The translations under genes and the position numbers were made by a program. Shown here in pieces: positions 15,099 through 15,259 of a DNA stretch of 15,259 nt. This stretch comes from an uncultured Muribaculaceae bacterium (GTDB taxonomy: Bacteria; Bacteroidota; Bacteroidia; Bacteroidales; Muribaculaceae), in assembly GCA_910587545.1 (NCBI GenBank), contig CAJUMI010000061.1, positions 1-15,259 of the forward strand. Reading direction: 5' to 3'. Under the pieces are notes generated by a model that searched no databases, had not been told where the DNA came from, and was given only the letters and a program-made list of their open reading frames with translations. The stretch's first letter is position 1. Every line of letters starts with the position of its first letter.

Positions 15099-15105
15099 AA
15101 AAATA

Positions 15106-15138
15106 TTTGCAAATGAGGTATCGAGCTTATTATCTTTG
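15106..15138 (+). promoter_or_regulatory. Promoter of the right-edge gene
   Basis: TTTG at 15106-15109 is followed after 21 nt by TATCTTTG at 15131-15138, a good match to the Bacteroidota -33/-7 consensus. The ATG at 15170 lies 31 nt further on. Confidence 0.65.
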
Positions 15139-15169
15139 CGTAAAATCAATCTCCTAAACTCTTGCTGTT

Positions 15170-15259
15170 ATGTCTCGCCTCTCGTCTCGCAAATTATCAG
15201 TTCTCGCGTCATATATCTACGACGGTGCGGTAAACAAACCCGGCACACGTTCGCGCATC
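15170..15259 (+). CDS. 5' end of an unidentified gene (partial)
   Basis: An ATG at 15170 opens a frame of 30 codons that runs to the window edge without a stop. It begins MSRLSSRKLSVLASYIYDG and continues with AVNKPGTRSRI. There is no signal peptide: the start is basic and serine-rich with only a short hydrophobic stretch. The start is supported by a promoter ending 31 nt upstream and the absence of other ATGs between. I do not recognise the family from so short a piece. Confidence 0.6.
   Translation, partial: MSRLSSRKLSVLASYIYDGAVNKPGTRSRI

Noticed and set aside
15060..15100. An intrinsic terminator for uvrA
   Set aside because: The only hairpin (15081-15098) is AT-only and is followed by an A-run, not a T-run, on the plus strand; a terminator may be absent or Rho-dependent.

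Overview
The window reads as a chromosomal segment from a Bacteroidota bacterium, most likely of the order Bacteroidales and possibly Muribaculaceae-like; the family-level guess is inference. Four things support this. The intergenic regions carry the Bacteroidota promoter element TAnnTTTG with no obvious Shine-Dalgarno sequences. The primary sigma factor is short and lacks region 1.1. There is a PorT-type outer-membrane barrel, and there is a very large secreted C10 protease with a C-terminus resembling a type IX secretion (T9SS) sorting domain. I see no transposase, integrase, CRISPR array, tRNA or rRNA. The layout looks like stable chromosome rather than a mobile island.

Left part (1-2390): a tail of an unidentified plus-strand gene ends 7 bp from the end of holA (DNA polymerase III delta, minus strand). 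holA is divergent from a small stand-alone nuclease-fold gene (HsdR N-terminal-like), and the -33 element of the apparent holA promoter lies over the start codon of that gene. The nuclease-fold gene overlaps tail to tail with a PorT-family outer-membrane beta-barrel gene.

Middle part (2391-5795): on the minus strand, a two-gene NatA/NatB-like ABC exporter operon is followed by a long bipartite hairpin, then the primary sigma factor gene with its own promoter, then a strong GC-rich hairpin. A 311-bp divergent intergenic region separates the ABC operon from the next gene. It contains promoters in both directions and a leader of about 215 nt with mutually exclusive small hairpins.

Right part (6019-15259): a 1997-residue secreted protein has a SpeB-like C10 cysteine protease at its N-terminus. 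It continues with three islands of BspA-type leucine-rich repeats alternating with duplicated beta-sandwich modules, and ends in a T9SS-like sorting domain. A textbook intrinsic terminator follows. Next come a promoter and uvrA (nucleotide excision repair), whose first zinc-binding CxxC pair appears to be missing. The window ends with a promoter and the first 30 codons of an unidentified gene.

The housekeeping genes (holA, rpoD, uvrA) do not obviously form one pathway with the secreted protease. The most distinctive content is the modular protease with its leader, followed by the orphan HsdR-N-like protein beside holA and the zinc-ligand loss in UvrA. I do not see a clear, complete, novel multi-gene system.
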